Below are positions 1-11,458 of a DNA stretch of 64,000 nt, piece by piece. The translations under genes and the position numbers were made by a program. The notes under the pieces were generated by a model. That model did not search any database. It saw only the letters and a program-made list of their open reading frames with translations, and had not been told where the DNA came from. Source of the stretch: Harmothoe impar (Eukaryota; Annelida; Polychaeta; Phyllodocida; Polynoidae); NCBI GenBank assembly GCA_947462335.1, contig OX381707.1:15157418-15221417 (forward strand), written 5' to 3'. How positions within the stretch are numbered: position 1 is the first letter of the stretch; the number at the start of each line of letters is the position of its first letter.

Positions 1-1277
1 CGCTACTATCACGAGTTCCCACGCCCTGGCTGTCCGAGTGGCGTGCTGTGTGTAGGAGGGGGTGGGGGGGGGGGGGGGGGTGTGTATAGGCTACATTGTT
101 TTGGGTAGGCCTACATAATAATAGGTAACCCGATTTAGGAACATAGGGTAGTTCTGCAGTTGCATGTGCCTATTTGCTACTTCTGGAACTGGTATGGGAC
201 CACACTATGCTAGCATTGTGCCCAAATGGGTGGCCCGGAATAACGTGTGTAAGAATTTCCCTTTGAAAGTATTGCGTTAACTATAAGGATCTGAATGAGG
301 ATGTGTCATTGAAGCGAACAAAAAGCATTTTTTCAAGAACCCAATGAGCATGTTTATTTTCTTCCATCATGTATTTAGCTATACAATATCCACAGTCTAC
401 CATTTGTAGGAGTTCGGAACCGTTTTCTTGTTCCTCTTCTTTGACATGTTAAGCGTTCCCATATTATGAAAAAGGTCCGTGTCCAGCAGTGATGGAAATG
501 ATAAAAACTTATTCTATGCATGACAGTCACATTGATGACAACAAATGTATGTTAAACTGATACACCATGTCTAATTTAATTCACAGAAAGAGAGATATAC
601 TTCCATATTTTGCACATTGCTTGAGCTGCATATTAAACAGTGACATGATAGTTAGCACATGTACCATAAGATGTCACAGATGTAATGTCATTATGACACC
701 AATATTAAAGTCGTAGGAATTCACTGAGCCGTTGCAGCTAATAGTATTGCAGCTATTAGAATGCCAGAGTCCGTTATGACATGCAGATTTCATTACAGAA
801 TGCACGATGTCCAGCCAAGCTGTGTAGTATGCTAGTTTCTTCTTTGCAGCCATGCATGTGAGAAATGAGCAGATGATCCAATGCACCTTTCACTGGGTAT
901 GCCTGCAGGTATAGTCCCGGTGCCCGTCCCTAGAAGCCTCAAATGCTAGCGATAGATTTGACGTGCAAATATAAAAGATGCTAGCTTGTATACATGGCTT
1001 TCTATCAATTATACACATCATCTGATACAAACATAAGACGCCACCAACTTCCTCTTCCTTAGAAGCGGGTCAACGTAGTGCCTCATCCTCATCCTCATCT
1101 TATTAATGTTGTTCTCACCTTCTGAGGTCTATGTAAATACACCACAAAAGCCTCATTGTTCAATCAAAATCATAGCGACGGATGACTGTATGCCAGCAAA
1201 GAAATCACGTTGTATATGAACAAGACATGTGCAATTCACCCATCATACATATGTAGTAAATATATATTGACATAAGC
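1..1277. other. intergenic, no gene seen
   Basis: No convincing reading frame, RNA gene or inverted-repeat element was seen here. The only notable feature is a G homopolymer run at about 62-80. Short open frames in this stretch have no recognisable domain and no conserved neighbour. The sequence is AT-rich like the rest of the host DNA. Confidence 0.5.
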
Positions 1278-2255
1278 TTACCTCCTTACAAAGAAGGACT
1301 TGATGGAGGTCCTTATTTCTCTACTGTTTACAATGGTAAAACTTGGGTATAGTATACCCTCTAGCCCCGATAATACACTTAAATAAGGTTGAATAAGTTT
1401 CAAGTCGGGAGCATCGATTCCCTGAATGCCACAGACAGCTGTGGCTAAAGCAACCACAATTGAAGGCAGCATGCATGCAAATGATGCACATGATGATACT
1501 GTAAGGCTTCTCGCTAGTCTACTCTGACGGGTTTGGCGATTATTTCTTGCTGCACTTCCCTGCACTTCCTGTGCTCGCATTTGGTCGACGAGGTGAGCGA
1601 TGGTCGCGATACGTGGGTCCTGCATGTTATTATTGGGGTTAACACGGTTAGCTAATCCGGCCCTTAGTCGCCCTATAGTATAGCCTTGTAGAACCGATGA
1701 TGTTGTCAACAACATGAGACAGAGGGCAGCTCCAACAATGACTACCCCTGGTTGTAGTTCGGTAACTGTACATGGTTCAGATTGCACCCACATGTGCCTT
1801 TTTTTGACCACATAGGATACAGAGAAAAACGTCACTGGACAGATGACAACTAGTATCACCAGAAGCTTAGACATTCTGTTGGTGAGGATTCGATGATGGC
1901 AATGTGGCTTTGCTACGGCTAGGAACATATCCAGAGAAAGCAGGAAAACACCTAGGACTATCATGACACCAGATATTCTGATACCAAGTCCCAGGATCTC
2001 ACAATGTATAGATTGTTGAAGGGGCAAGGATAGTATCAAGATACCTCTGAGCAGATGGCATAGAGCCTCCAAGGTAAAGAAATTCCTGGTAGATCTCTTC
2101 AGCCTTCTTGATCTCAAACGCCCCAGAGCGCAAAGTAAAAGTAGATTTTCTCCAACTACTATTGTTCCAATGATATAATGTAAAACCCTCGACACAGTGT
2201 ATGATGTTGATAGTCCAGCATCAAATGTCGATGAATTAGCTGTTGTGTTTTCCAT
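1278..2255 (-). CDS. divergent rhodopsin-like (class A) G-protein-coupled receptor, single exon
   Basis: This encodes a 325-aa seven-helix membrane receptor predicted to sit in the plasma membrane and signal through G proteins; the ligand is unknown. The ATG at 2255-2253 (MENTTANSS) is chosen over an upstream in-frame TTG. NTT and NSS sequons near the N terminus suggest a glycosylated outside face. Hydrophobic helices follow in order: TM1 with GENLLLL, TM2, TM3 ending LDMFLAVAKP where DRY normally lies, TM4, TM5, a basic third loop, TM6 with CMLPS, and TM7 ending ILYPSFTIVNSREIR where NPxxY normally lies. A cysteine before TM3 and one in the TM4-TM5 loop (SEPC) could form the usual disulfide. 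The TM2 aspartate, the DRY arginine and the NPxxY asparagine all appear replaced, so coupling may be atypical. Intronless divergent receptors of this sort form large families in marine invertebrates. The class is fairly sure; the subfamily is not. Confidence 0.85.
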   Translation of the reverse strand: MENTTANSSTFDAGLSTSYTVSRVLHYIIGTIVVGENLLLLCALGRLRSRRLKRSTRNFFTLEALCHLLRGILILSLPLQQSIHCEILGLGIRISGVMIVLGVFLLSLDMFLAVAKPHCHHRILTNRMSKLLVILVVICPVTFFSVSYVVKKRHMWVQSEPCTVTELQPGVVIVGAALCLMLLTTSSVLQGYTIGRLRAGLANRVNPNNNMQDPRIATIAHLVDQMRAQEVQGSAARNNRQTRQSRLARSLTVSSCASFACMLPSIVVALATAVCGIQGIDAPDLKLIQPYLSVLSGLEGILYPSFTIVNSREIRTSIKSFFVRR

Positions 2256-2279
2256 TGTTGCATCCAATAACAATATTAC

Positions 2280-2740
2280 GCGGGCAACCTATCTATTTAG
2301 CAGTATTCTAATGAATTAGCAACAGAAATTAAATTTGTCGAGGAGTATTATGTCCTTTAGACCTAAGCACTGTTGGGATACAAGAATATGCAAAGCTATT
2401 GATTGTTCTCCACGAACATCGAATAGTATATGAAGCGATGTGTCAGGATGTCGATGTTCATATGAAAGGAAGTATATGAAAATAGTGTATATTGGAAGAA
2501 ACGTCAGTGATTTGTTGCTAACCATGTGATAAGTGACGATGTGCAGAAGCATTACGGTAGGTAGCTCCGATTGGAAACATGCCTATGCTTTGTTGACGTG
2601 CACATGCTAACCATTGGTTACAGTCAAATCTTCTAGCATTAATAGGGTGGCTTGAATCGTATTATTTTCTTACACCACATTATCAGTTATTTATAATTAA
2701 TCATATAGTTATTCAAAAGTTTTAGACCTGCACAGGACCA
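2280..2740. other. intergenic upstream of the receptor, no gene seen
   Basis: AT-rich sequence between the receptor start and the first dispersed repeat. No TATA box or second exon stands out. Confidence 0.45.
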
Positions 2741-3036
2741 TAATGTTCAATAAAGTGAGACAATAATCAAATAATCCCATATAACATACCACTCAGAACT
2801 AAACACCCAAAAACTTTTGCATTTTTTGGAAACAACATGAAAATCCCCTTATTAGTTTTCATATGGTCACACTCTAAATATACAAGTTTAAGTCAATGGT
2901 GGCTACCCACCTTTATAGAACATAATAGCGTGACAATTAATGACGCAGAGGCTCCCAATTAAGACAAGATTTGATAATTGTTGGTAATAATCGATAATAA
3001 CTTGAGCCTGTCAAATGCATGTGTACAATGAACACG

Positions 3037-3126
<90 letters not shown>

Positions 3127-3358
3127 TGTATATATATATATATATATATATTAAATATATGCTATTAAAGAAACACCACCCCAATGCACTGAAATACAAT
3201 ATAATCTGGTCATGAAGTTTACTTTAGTGAGGCGTTTTTACACTGTTCTACACATAATCAGAAGTAGAAAAAGACTGGACCAGACTCATTACTTCTTATA
3301 TATTTTGAACTGGAAATTGAGAAGAAAACCACTAAAATTGGTGTGCTAAGTCACATCA
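2741..3358. repeat. dispersed repeat R1, copy A, with a (TA)n/(TATG)n microsatellite
   Basis: This stretch aligns by eye, base for base over long runs, with 3568-3708 plus 6344-6942. Examples are the shared 'aataatcccatataacat' and 'aaagaaacaccacccca' segments. Copy A carries a (TA)n tract and a (TATG)n tract at about 3038-3150 at the point where copy B has only a short TATATA. Copy A lacks about 235 bp that copy B has at 6480-6714. No coding frame is conserved between copies. Confidence 0.85.
3038..3150. repeat. (TA)n / (TATG)n microsatellite
   Basis: A run of alternating TA, then about eight TATG units, then TA again. Open frames across it are artefacts of the repeat. Confidence 0.97.
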
Positions 3359-3567
3359 AGGTGTCACATGCTAGTGCTTGATTAAAAAGATCTACTATTT
3401 AATCAAAAAGTAGGGACACGCATGTCATGTACATATGTCACATTTTTATTGTGCTATTAATTTGTCACAAAGAAGTATACTCTTGATTAATAAACACGTA
3501 TATGATATAACATAATTGCAAAACAATTAGAGGGGCCGTCAGAATCCATGAGTATGACAAAGAAAGA

Positions 3568-3708
3568 CAGTAATTAAATAATCCCATATAACATACCACT
3601 CACAACTATTAACTAACTACCTAAAAACGATTGCATTTTTTGGAAACTGCATGAAAATTCCCTTATTTGTTTGCATAATTATGGTGACGCTCTAAATATA
3701 TAAGTTTA
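3568..3708. repeat. dispersed repeat R1, copy B, left part (split by transposon)
   Basis: Matches 2764-2898 of copy A up to 'ataagttta' and is then interrupted exactly where the 3709-6339 transposon starts. The remainder of the same copy resumes at 6344 with 'agtcaatagtggctacc'. Confidence 0.8.
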
Positions 3709-6339
3709 GGTCAAAAATCACAGAAAGTGTGCATATAGATATATGGGGCTTGAGGGTTAATGGTGGGGTCTGAAAAAAAAGTTGTGAGTATCTCAAAGTT
3801 GTTGTTTTCTGAGTAATGTATAGGTGTTGGGTTACCTGCTCATGAAGTATTATGAGTTAAATATGAAAACCGTTACTATGGCAACACCTGGAACCTGGAT
3901 ACCCTGGAAACCATGTCCGGGCGAGTGACATCTGGGGTATTTTTCTCGATATTAGCCATATCACTGCTTATCTGTGCTTGGTTCCCATATATATTATTTT
4001 TCCTATTGCAGTGGGTCCTAGGGGTCAGGTTTTGAGTGTTTTTGGCTATGGATAGTTGGGTTATTCCTTGGCATTGTGTCATTTTGTACAGGGGTGTGGC
4101 ATGAATTTTACCTTAATTTCAGCTGCCTAAATATACATTACTTGTCATTTTATCTAACAGGAGTACTGGGTTAGGTAGATAATACCAATCACATGGAATA
4201 CAAACCCCATGGCATATACTTTCAGGTGGTATATAGCTTTAATGGGGCAAAAATCTGTATAAACCAGTAAATGTCCATTGAAATGATTTTTTAATGATGC
4301 AAAATGTCACTCGGTCGGACATTTTCCACTATACATGGGTTTCCCTAGGATGAATGCAGTGGATTAGAATAGGAACTTCAGGGATCATGATGCAGAATTT
4401 TGTATTGCATTACAGAGACATATTTTTCTCTGTCTGGGTAGGTCTGCCATCTCTGTAGACCTATGATAATAGTGTGGAATAGCATATAGACCTTAAGGTG
4501 TCACTCGCCCGGACATCTTAACGAATTCTCTCTGACTCTGCTTCACATATTGCTTAATATCACACAATCTAAAGCAGATATCAAGATGAAATTTTTTTTC
4601 CGTAAGATTACAGAGATATTCCTCTTTCAGTTCGTAGGTCTATCATTCCTGTAGCCCTATTATTACTGTAGTAAATACCATGTAGACTTTTAGGTGTCAC
4701 TCGCCCGGACATATTTCGACCGGACATATCGCCCGGACATAATGAACCTTTTCCCCTGCTGTGTCAGATTATGGCATGGAAACAGATGTCCTATAAACTG
4801 GACAGTTAGATATATGTAGAGGGTAAAAAACTGACATAGTTACCATAGTTAGATATATTCATGGTAGACAGGCACATGAATAATGTAATTCAGGTGTCCA
4901 GTTGACAAAATTGACTATTTTAAAGGAAAAACACTCATGGCCCTCTCAGGAAGAAGATTACATAGGAATTTCAATATTTTTTTCGCTATACATACACTAC
5001 TACATAACTCTAATTTTCAATGACAAAAATGAACCCATATGCATTATGGGTAAAAAGTGGTAAGGGGAAGGTTGCTTAAAATTCGACCGGACATTCCATT
5101 TTACAAAATTTAAATTTCTTGAAAAGTACAGAAAAGATTCCTCCGCTCAAACAATTTTTGGTCCAGATAAACCATAGGAACTCATAGTTATAGTAAAAAA
5201 TATGGGACCACACATATTTAGCTTTTTTTTTTGAAAATTTTATAAAATATGTAAAATATATTGATTTTTGGATCAATTTTGGGCCATTTTCGGCCTATTT
5301 TCCGCCCCTGAAACCATTAAAATGGATATTTTACCATGAAAAACCATATGAAGAGTTTGGTTCCAAAACGCAATAAGCGCCAAAATACAAAATCGGGAGA
5401 AAACAGGTCAGGGGTATTGTGTAGGGTAAATAGAAAAAAATTTGTGAAAAAAAAAATTGAAAAAGTTTATTTATTTAGTAGATAGGGCCTGTCGAAAATT
5501 CAGTTTTTTTGCAAAACGCAATAAATCCAAAAGCAGTTTTTTTGCAAAACGCAATAAATCCACCTCACCAAAGATTGTTTTTGTATGTAGGACTGTTTAT
5601 TCTTTTATGTTTACGGTCTTAATAAGGCTTTATTGAATACAATCTTGGTCTATATTGTTAATAGCATTATTTGAAAATAAAAAAACTATTTTATTTAGAA
5701 GGCATTTGAAATATGGACACAAAAACCATGTTTTATGATTTTTGTGGATTTATTGCGTTTTGCAAAAAAACTGCTTTTGGATTTATTGCGTTTTGCAAAA
5801 AAACTAAATTGAGCAAATTAAATCCTATTTCTAAATCAAGGAAAAATGATGCAAGGATTTTTAAAAGCTACTTGTTTGTGCTTCATGTATGTCCCACTAT
5901 ACCAAGAAAACATAATATTGAAATAAAAATGGCCATTACTGATTTTATGGACATATGCAGAAAAAATGATTTTGGATTTATTGCGTTTTGCAAAAAAACT
6001 GAAAATTGACACTAAATCATCCCTTTTCTCCTAGAAAAAAAATCCAAGGATTTCAAAAATCGATTTCTAGGTATTTTATCTTTGGAACATTAATCACTAG
6101 TTATTAAAGAAAAATGCTTTCTATTCACCAATTTGTCAAAATCAAAAATACACTATTATCTCAAAACTCATAAAATGGATTTGTTGCGTTTTGCAACGAA
6201 ACTCTTCATATATAACATCAAGAACTTATCCATCCCGATATCATAAGACAAAGCAAATCCTAAACAAATGAATATCCTAAGAATGCTGGCCTGGGGAAGT
6301 GTCAAAATCTCATATGCACAGTTTCTATGATTTATGACC
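3709..6339. mobile_element. 2.63-kb non-autonomous DNA transposon, TIR GGTCAAAAATCA, TSD TTTA
   Basis: The left end reads GGTCAAAAATCACAGAAAG and the right end, reverse-complemented, reads GGTCATAAATCATAGAAAC, so the terminal inverted repeats share about 28 bp with few mismatches. TTTA occurs on both sides (3705-3708 and 6340-6343), and the undisrupted R1 copy A shows the empty site 'aagtttaagtcaa'. No transposase frame is visible. The interior carries several copies of a motif built on GTCACTCGCCCGGACAT in both orientations and a palindromic array around 5340-6215. A second copy of the family starts at 53775 and is interrupted by the large 54156-63710 element. The superfamily is not identified. 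Confidence 0.85.
5340..6215. repeat. palindromic array of GATTTATTGCGTTTTGCAA motif
   Basis: The motif occurs in minus orientation at about 5354-5375, 5500-5525 and 5535-5562, and in plus orientation at about 5745-5772, 5778-5805, 5976-6001 and 6177-6205. The outer members form an inverted repeat that also includes 'actcttcatat'. It lies inside the 3709-6339 transposon. A 98-aa frame at 5713-6009 merely reads through the motif (repeated GFIAFCKKT) and is not considered a gene. Confidence 0.8.
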
Positions 6340-6343
6340 TTTA

Positions 6344-6942
6344 AGTCAATAGTGGCTACCTAGGGTCAATGGTGGCTAGTCACCTTTACAGAACATAATA
6401 TTGTGACATAGAATGGCGCAAAGGCTCCCAATAAAGATGAGATGTGATAATTGTTGGTATTAATCGATAATAACTTGATCAAGGGGCTCGTTCAAAACAA
6501 CTGACGTGGTCGTAGGGAAATGGTGACGTGACGAATCCTGTTTTACAACCAATAGTAAAATCTAATTCACAAGATTTCCTTTACAAATGTATAGAAAATT
6601 AATGTAAATAGCACATTCTGCCAGCTACAAATACCCTTGTCAATTGCAAATATTGCAATATTGACGAAAATCGCAATATGATGACTGACGAGTCTGTTCT
6701 GAAAGAACCTCCTGGTCAAATGCATGTGTACGATGAACACGGGTATATATGCTATCTAAAGAAACACCACCCCAATGCACTGAAATACAATATAATCTGG
6801 TCATGAAGTTTACTTTAGTGAGGCGTTTTACACTGTTCTACACATAATCAAAAGTAGAAAAGACTGGACCAGATTCATAACTTCTTATGTATTTTGAACT
6901 GGAAACTGAGAAGAAACCCACTAAAATCGGTGTGCTTTAAAA
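6344..6942. repeat. dispersed repeat R1, copy B, right part
   Basis: Continues copy B after the transposon and matches 2899-3358 of copy A. A segment at about 6480-6714 is absent from copy A. It is either an extra insertion here or a deletion in copy A. Confidence 0.8.
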
Positions 6943-8277
6943 ACTAGGGGCAACTGTTGCCAATATTGTAAATCGCAACACCTGTCCCATAATCTTATGC
7001 CTCTCCAAATCCCACAGCAGTCAATAATAGGCAAGCAAAGTGTTGCGTGCAGGACTGGTTAACGGATCTGTTTGAGGGGAGTTACTTCACAGTATCATTT
7101 GTCCTTACTATTCCCTCTTAATTCACCTAAAAATATTTGGAGTGTCACCCCCCCCCCCCCCATATGAACCAAATCATTGACGTATTCCGATAAGCAACAT
7201 TTTCTAGGCCTTCTTGGGGAAAATATCTAACTCTTTTGATCCTTGCTATTTCCCAAATCACAAGACAAAGTCAACACTTTCTCACCGATTTGGGCCTGTC
7301 TTAGCCAATATAGGGCCCAAAATCGGCAATAATACCAATTCACAACATTTTCTGACCCTCTTTCGCGTTGTTGGATTTGACCTTAAGGGCCGTTTAGCCT
7401 TCCCCTTGTCCTCTCCATCGGAATCATCTCTCAACAAATTCCAGCATGTCTTCCATACGTAAAATGGAGGGAACATTCGCTGGTAGTAGTTTTCGCGCTA
7501 ACCCCTTCATCCCATCTTTGTGGTCAGTGGTGGCTGGGCAGGAAACATTCTAAATTCCATTTCAAATCTAATTACAATTACTTGTGACTCGGAGAAACAT
7601 GGATTCTAAACATGGATGTTACCATACATTGTAACTCCAACATTCCACTAACGTTTCTGACGATATTCCGAATACCAATTTCCTTTAAATCCTAAGATGT
7701 CATTGCTTTTTGTGAATCGGCCTCCTGTCCTCATTTCAATTTCAATCACCATATGAATATGAGCAAATAGCTTGACACTGTCGGGATAGCCCAGAAGGCC
7801 CAGGCTCAAACAAATTATAGAATGAATAACATCAATTTCTGTCAATTAGCATAAAAAATATAACAAAACATTAAAAGAAAAAGTTCTCCATATTCTCGCT
7901 TAGCCTTGCATAAACATGAACATGAATCTTTACGAAACATTAAGAACATGATGCCATACGTTCAGCGTTTAATTTGTTGATCTCGTCTCTCCTTGTACTC
8001 TATTAGCCTATAGTTGACAGCTATCTGGTTAGTAGCTGTCTTCACTCGGGCAAACCAGAGACATGGTATCAACCACCACCCCACATCCTATTACTGGTAT
8101 ACCCCACCCACAATGAGTATACTAAGGTATGTTGTGTGTGTCTAACCAGTGTAGCTCTCATTTAGCCAAGCCATCCGCCATTTCATTGCCGTCCTGACAC
8201 CTCTGACCACACAGCAGCACGGCCACCCTTCATTGTATCCCCAGGCACAGCACAGACATCTTTGATGTGGATGAGTT
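6943..8277. other. intergenic, no gene seen
   Basis: AT-rich sequence with a short C homopolymer at about 7148-7160. No domain-bearing frame and no inverted-repeat element was recognised. Confidence 0.45.
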
Positions 8278-8494
8278 TAACCCTTCAAGGGCCGCGTGAT
8301 GTTTTAATACATCATACCCTTCATCGGGATCATGCATGAATGCAGCGGTGCTGAGTAATTCACCAGAGCTGCATTGATACATCATGTCGACACTACAGCG
8401 TCGATACATCCCAAAGAATCGGCATGATGCATGAATACAACAATGGCGAGAAGACACCCATGTATCATAACGGCAAATGGGAATACCACATTAA
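8278..8494. mobile_element. TTAA-target MITE-like repeat with dyads, copy 1
   Basis: Begins TTAACCCTTCAAGGGCC and carries hyphenated dyads around TGATGCATGAATGCAGC. It shares its internal order with 8749-8979. The right end is degenerate (ACGGC...ATTAA). The TTAA ends resemble piggyBac-type insertions. Boundaries are approximate. Confidence 0.5.
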
Positions 8495-8656
8495 AGCACT
8501 ATTCAGACCATAAAGGATTATAGGCAGGGTGATGTCCCTGTGGGCGGGAGTAGTTTGCCTCTGTGCCGGTGACTCTGACAGGACTATGTTGTCATGTAGA
8601 TGAGGCGTGTGGTGGTGGAGGTGTAATAGGGACTTGGCTAGTGACGCCCAGGTGGG

Positions 8657-8670
8657 CCGACAGGGGGCAG
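8657..8670 (+). promoter_or_regulatory. CTCF-like motif
   Basis: CCGACAGGGGGCAG approximates the conserved bilaterian CTCF core (CCASYAGRKGGCR) with one mismatch. Sequence match only. Confidence 0.25.
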
Positions 8671-8748
8671 GGTGGCGCTGGTTATGTCATGGTATGTTGA
8701 TAACCGCTCCTACAATTAGCCTCAGCCTCTGCAGCTGTAAAAGGCAGT

Positions 8749-8979
8749 GTTAACCCCCTTTAAGAGCCGCATAATGTTTTAATGCATCATGCCATTCATC
8801 GTCATGATGCATGAACGCAGCCCTGGTGAATAACTCACCAGTGCTGCATTCAAACATCATGACGACCCTATGTGGTTGATATACTCACAAAGGGTCGGCA
8901 TGATGCATAAATGCAACCCTGGCGAGTATACTCACCAGGGCTGCATTCATACATCATGACGGCCAAGGACTTACTTAAC
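8749..8979. mobile_element. TTAA-target MITE-like repeat with dyads, copy 2
   Basis: Begins TTAACCCCCTTTAAGAGCC and ends ACGGCCAAGGACTTACTTAA. Internal stems such as ATGCATCATG..CATGATGCAT and GCCCTGGTGA..TCACCAG make it highly foldable. It is related to 8278-8494. Confidence 0.5.
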
Positions 8980-9359
8980 ACATTTCAGCGCTATGAGGCT
9001 GTAAAAGGCGGTCTGAAGGAGCCGTCACTTTTTACTTTGAGCCACATAATGGGCTTGGGCCTGGCCTATCCTCATTGCTGATCTTTTGTCAGTCGTGTAG
9101 TTGGGTGTCAGGCGTTAGTATCTAGTCACTATCTCTACAGATCATCTTTGATATAGGTGCAGGAATTGAAATAACTTAGATTACAAATCTGGGTAACCTG
9201 TACATTTAGGACATTATTATGGCATATATCACATAAGAATGGTGGTAATTATGTTGATGTATGCTTTGATCTGCTAAGTAATTGGGCATCCGTATAGTGT
9301 TGAATCGTTATTACTTGATATATGTGAGCAGCCAAGCAGAAAGGATAGTCCCCGCGGGA

Positions 9360-11440
9360 TTAGTTCCGATTTTAGCCACCAGGGGGCGCCACTATGGCCT
9401 AAAATGAAAGAATTAGGCTAAAAATAGCTCTTGGGTACTTTTTTCTGGAGAATTCAATAGGATTGCATAAAACATCCCATTTTTGGTAAAAAGCTTCTAT
9501 ATTTGGAAGGTAAAAGGAACGTTTTAAAGCCTAAATGGGCGTGCTTGTTGATATGCGTTGCCATGGAAACATGATTTTTATTCCAAATAGAGGAAATTAA
9601 GACATGAATTGATAGAATGATTTCAGAGGATTGCGATGGTGAAAACTAAATAAAATTACCATTCCTAGATCAAATTTTATGACTTAAAGAATGAAAATGT
9701 ATCATAAATTTCTAATTATCATAGATAATGCTAATTAAATAGGGATATCTTGGAAAATATGAGACATAGAGCTTATTGGGATTTTGGAAAGGGTGATCCC
9801 CACACATATTCATGAAGCCATTTCTCAAAAACTAGAAATAATATCTTCTAGTGTAATATATCACTGGAAAGCTTATGACATCAATTTCAAAGTTGGCTTT
9901 TTCCTTGGACTACCCTTTTCCCTTGCCTGTACACATATACAGAACTCTAATGCTGGTTCCAAGCAAAGAGTCAAGTGAGTTGTTGATATGATCACAATAA
10001 TGCTGCTTTTCTGATAAATACACAGTACCGTTAAGGTCATATATGTGACGAAACCTGGGAAATCGTAATATGTGACCAGGTGAGGGAAAAGACCCCTCCA
10101 GGGGGGAAAATAGTAATTAAAATTAGTGTCATAATCTTTAAAATGAGATATCATGAGCTAAAAATATCCTAGTAGTTTTATGGGAATTGCTTTTCAAACA
10201 TTAGTACCTATCACTAATTGAAAATGGTAAATAAGCTCTAACTGCATTATATCCCATAGTAAATGATGATAATTATGAAAAATCGGTTTTATCAAAAATA
10301 ACCAAATAAAATTGGATTTATAAGTCTAAATTTGGTTCTTGAAGGAATTTCTGCATTCTGTTTTCAGTTTTGGGTAACTGATGGGATTTTTAAAGAAATC
10401 CGGATTATTACCTCCAATTTAGGCTTTTGGGATGGTTTCCATGGTAACCAGAATCTATGATATATGCTAATTCTTCACAAAAACGTTCTTTTTACATTCC
10501 AAATATAGAATGTTTGCATCAAATATGGAATTATTTCATGAAGATCATTGCATTCTACATAAAAAATTGTTTTAGAACTTTTTTCATGTATCTAACATTC
10601 TTTTGCATCTATGGTGCTTCCTGGTGGCCCAAACCAGAGCTAAAAATCCCGCCTGAAGGGGTCTTTTCCCTAGATGGGTCACATATTAGGGGGAATAGCA
10701 ATAAAAGCTCTAAACATGATATTTCAGGAGCTAAAAATCTGAGAAAATGACCCAAAATTAACTTTTCCAAGGAATCTTCTGAAGCTATTATCAAAATTCT
10801 AATTTCATTCTAAATTGGTCTTATTTGGAATGTAAAATGAATGTTTTTGGCCATTTTTAGCCCATTTGTTGACATTTGGTTGCCATGGCAACCATCAATT
10901 CATTTTTTTAGAATAAAAATCATCCCTATCAAATTGCCCCATCCATGAGGATTTCAGAACTGAAAACAGAATGCTAATATTCCCAGCAGATCTAAATCTA
11001 TATACAATAATAAATATTTGTTGGTTTAATTTCTAATAATTATGATTTATATGGATTATTTGAAAATATATTGATATGTGATCGCATTGCAGTCTATTCT
11101 GAATTCCTACATGTCCCTACCATCCCATGTTTAAGATGTCATTTCTCAGCAACTATTCCAAATATGTTGATGCTTGAAGCATCAAATTGTAGCTGAATAC
11201 ATGAACTTAAATAAAGGTATTTTCCCCTAATGTCACATTTTCAAATAAGACCAATTTAGAATGAAAATAGAATTTTGATAATAGCTTCAAAAGATTCCTT
11301 GGGAAAAGTTAGTCTAAGGTCATTTTCTCTTAAGTATTCACATTTTTAGCTAGATCTCCTGAAATATCATGTTTAGAGCATTTATGGCTATTCCCCCTAA
11401 TGTTACGATTTCCCAGGTTTCGTCACAATTGAACTTTCAG
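9360..11440. repeat. nested inverted repeats with GTTGCCATGGCAAC-type palindromes
   Basis: 9370-9640 is an imperfect inverted copy of 10410-10640 (shared: 'cattccaaatatagaa' and the CCTGGTGGC segment). 10660-10850 is an inverted copy of 11225-11440 (shared: 'agaccaatttagaatg' and 'atgatatttcaggag', each read against its complement). 10041-10080 is inverted against 11400-11432 ('cgaaacctgggaaatcg'). Together these suggest two or more related TIR elements nested in one another. No transposase frame is visible. Confidence 0.7.
9376..9394 (+). promoter_or_regulatory. CTCF-like motif within repeat
   Basis: CCACCAGGGGGCGCCACTA is a very close match to the canonical CTCF core. It lies in the outer arm of the nested inverted repeat, and the inverted arm at about 10620 retains only CCTGGTGGC. 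Binding is not shown. Confidence 0.35.
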
Positions 11441-11458
11441 AGAACTACCCCAATTTCC

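Noticed and set aside
5713..6009. 98-aa frame with repeated GFIAFCKKT
   Set aside because: It merely translates the inverted repeat motif of the transposon.
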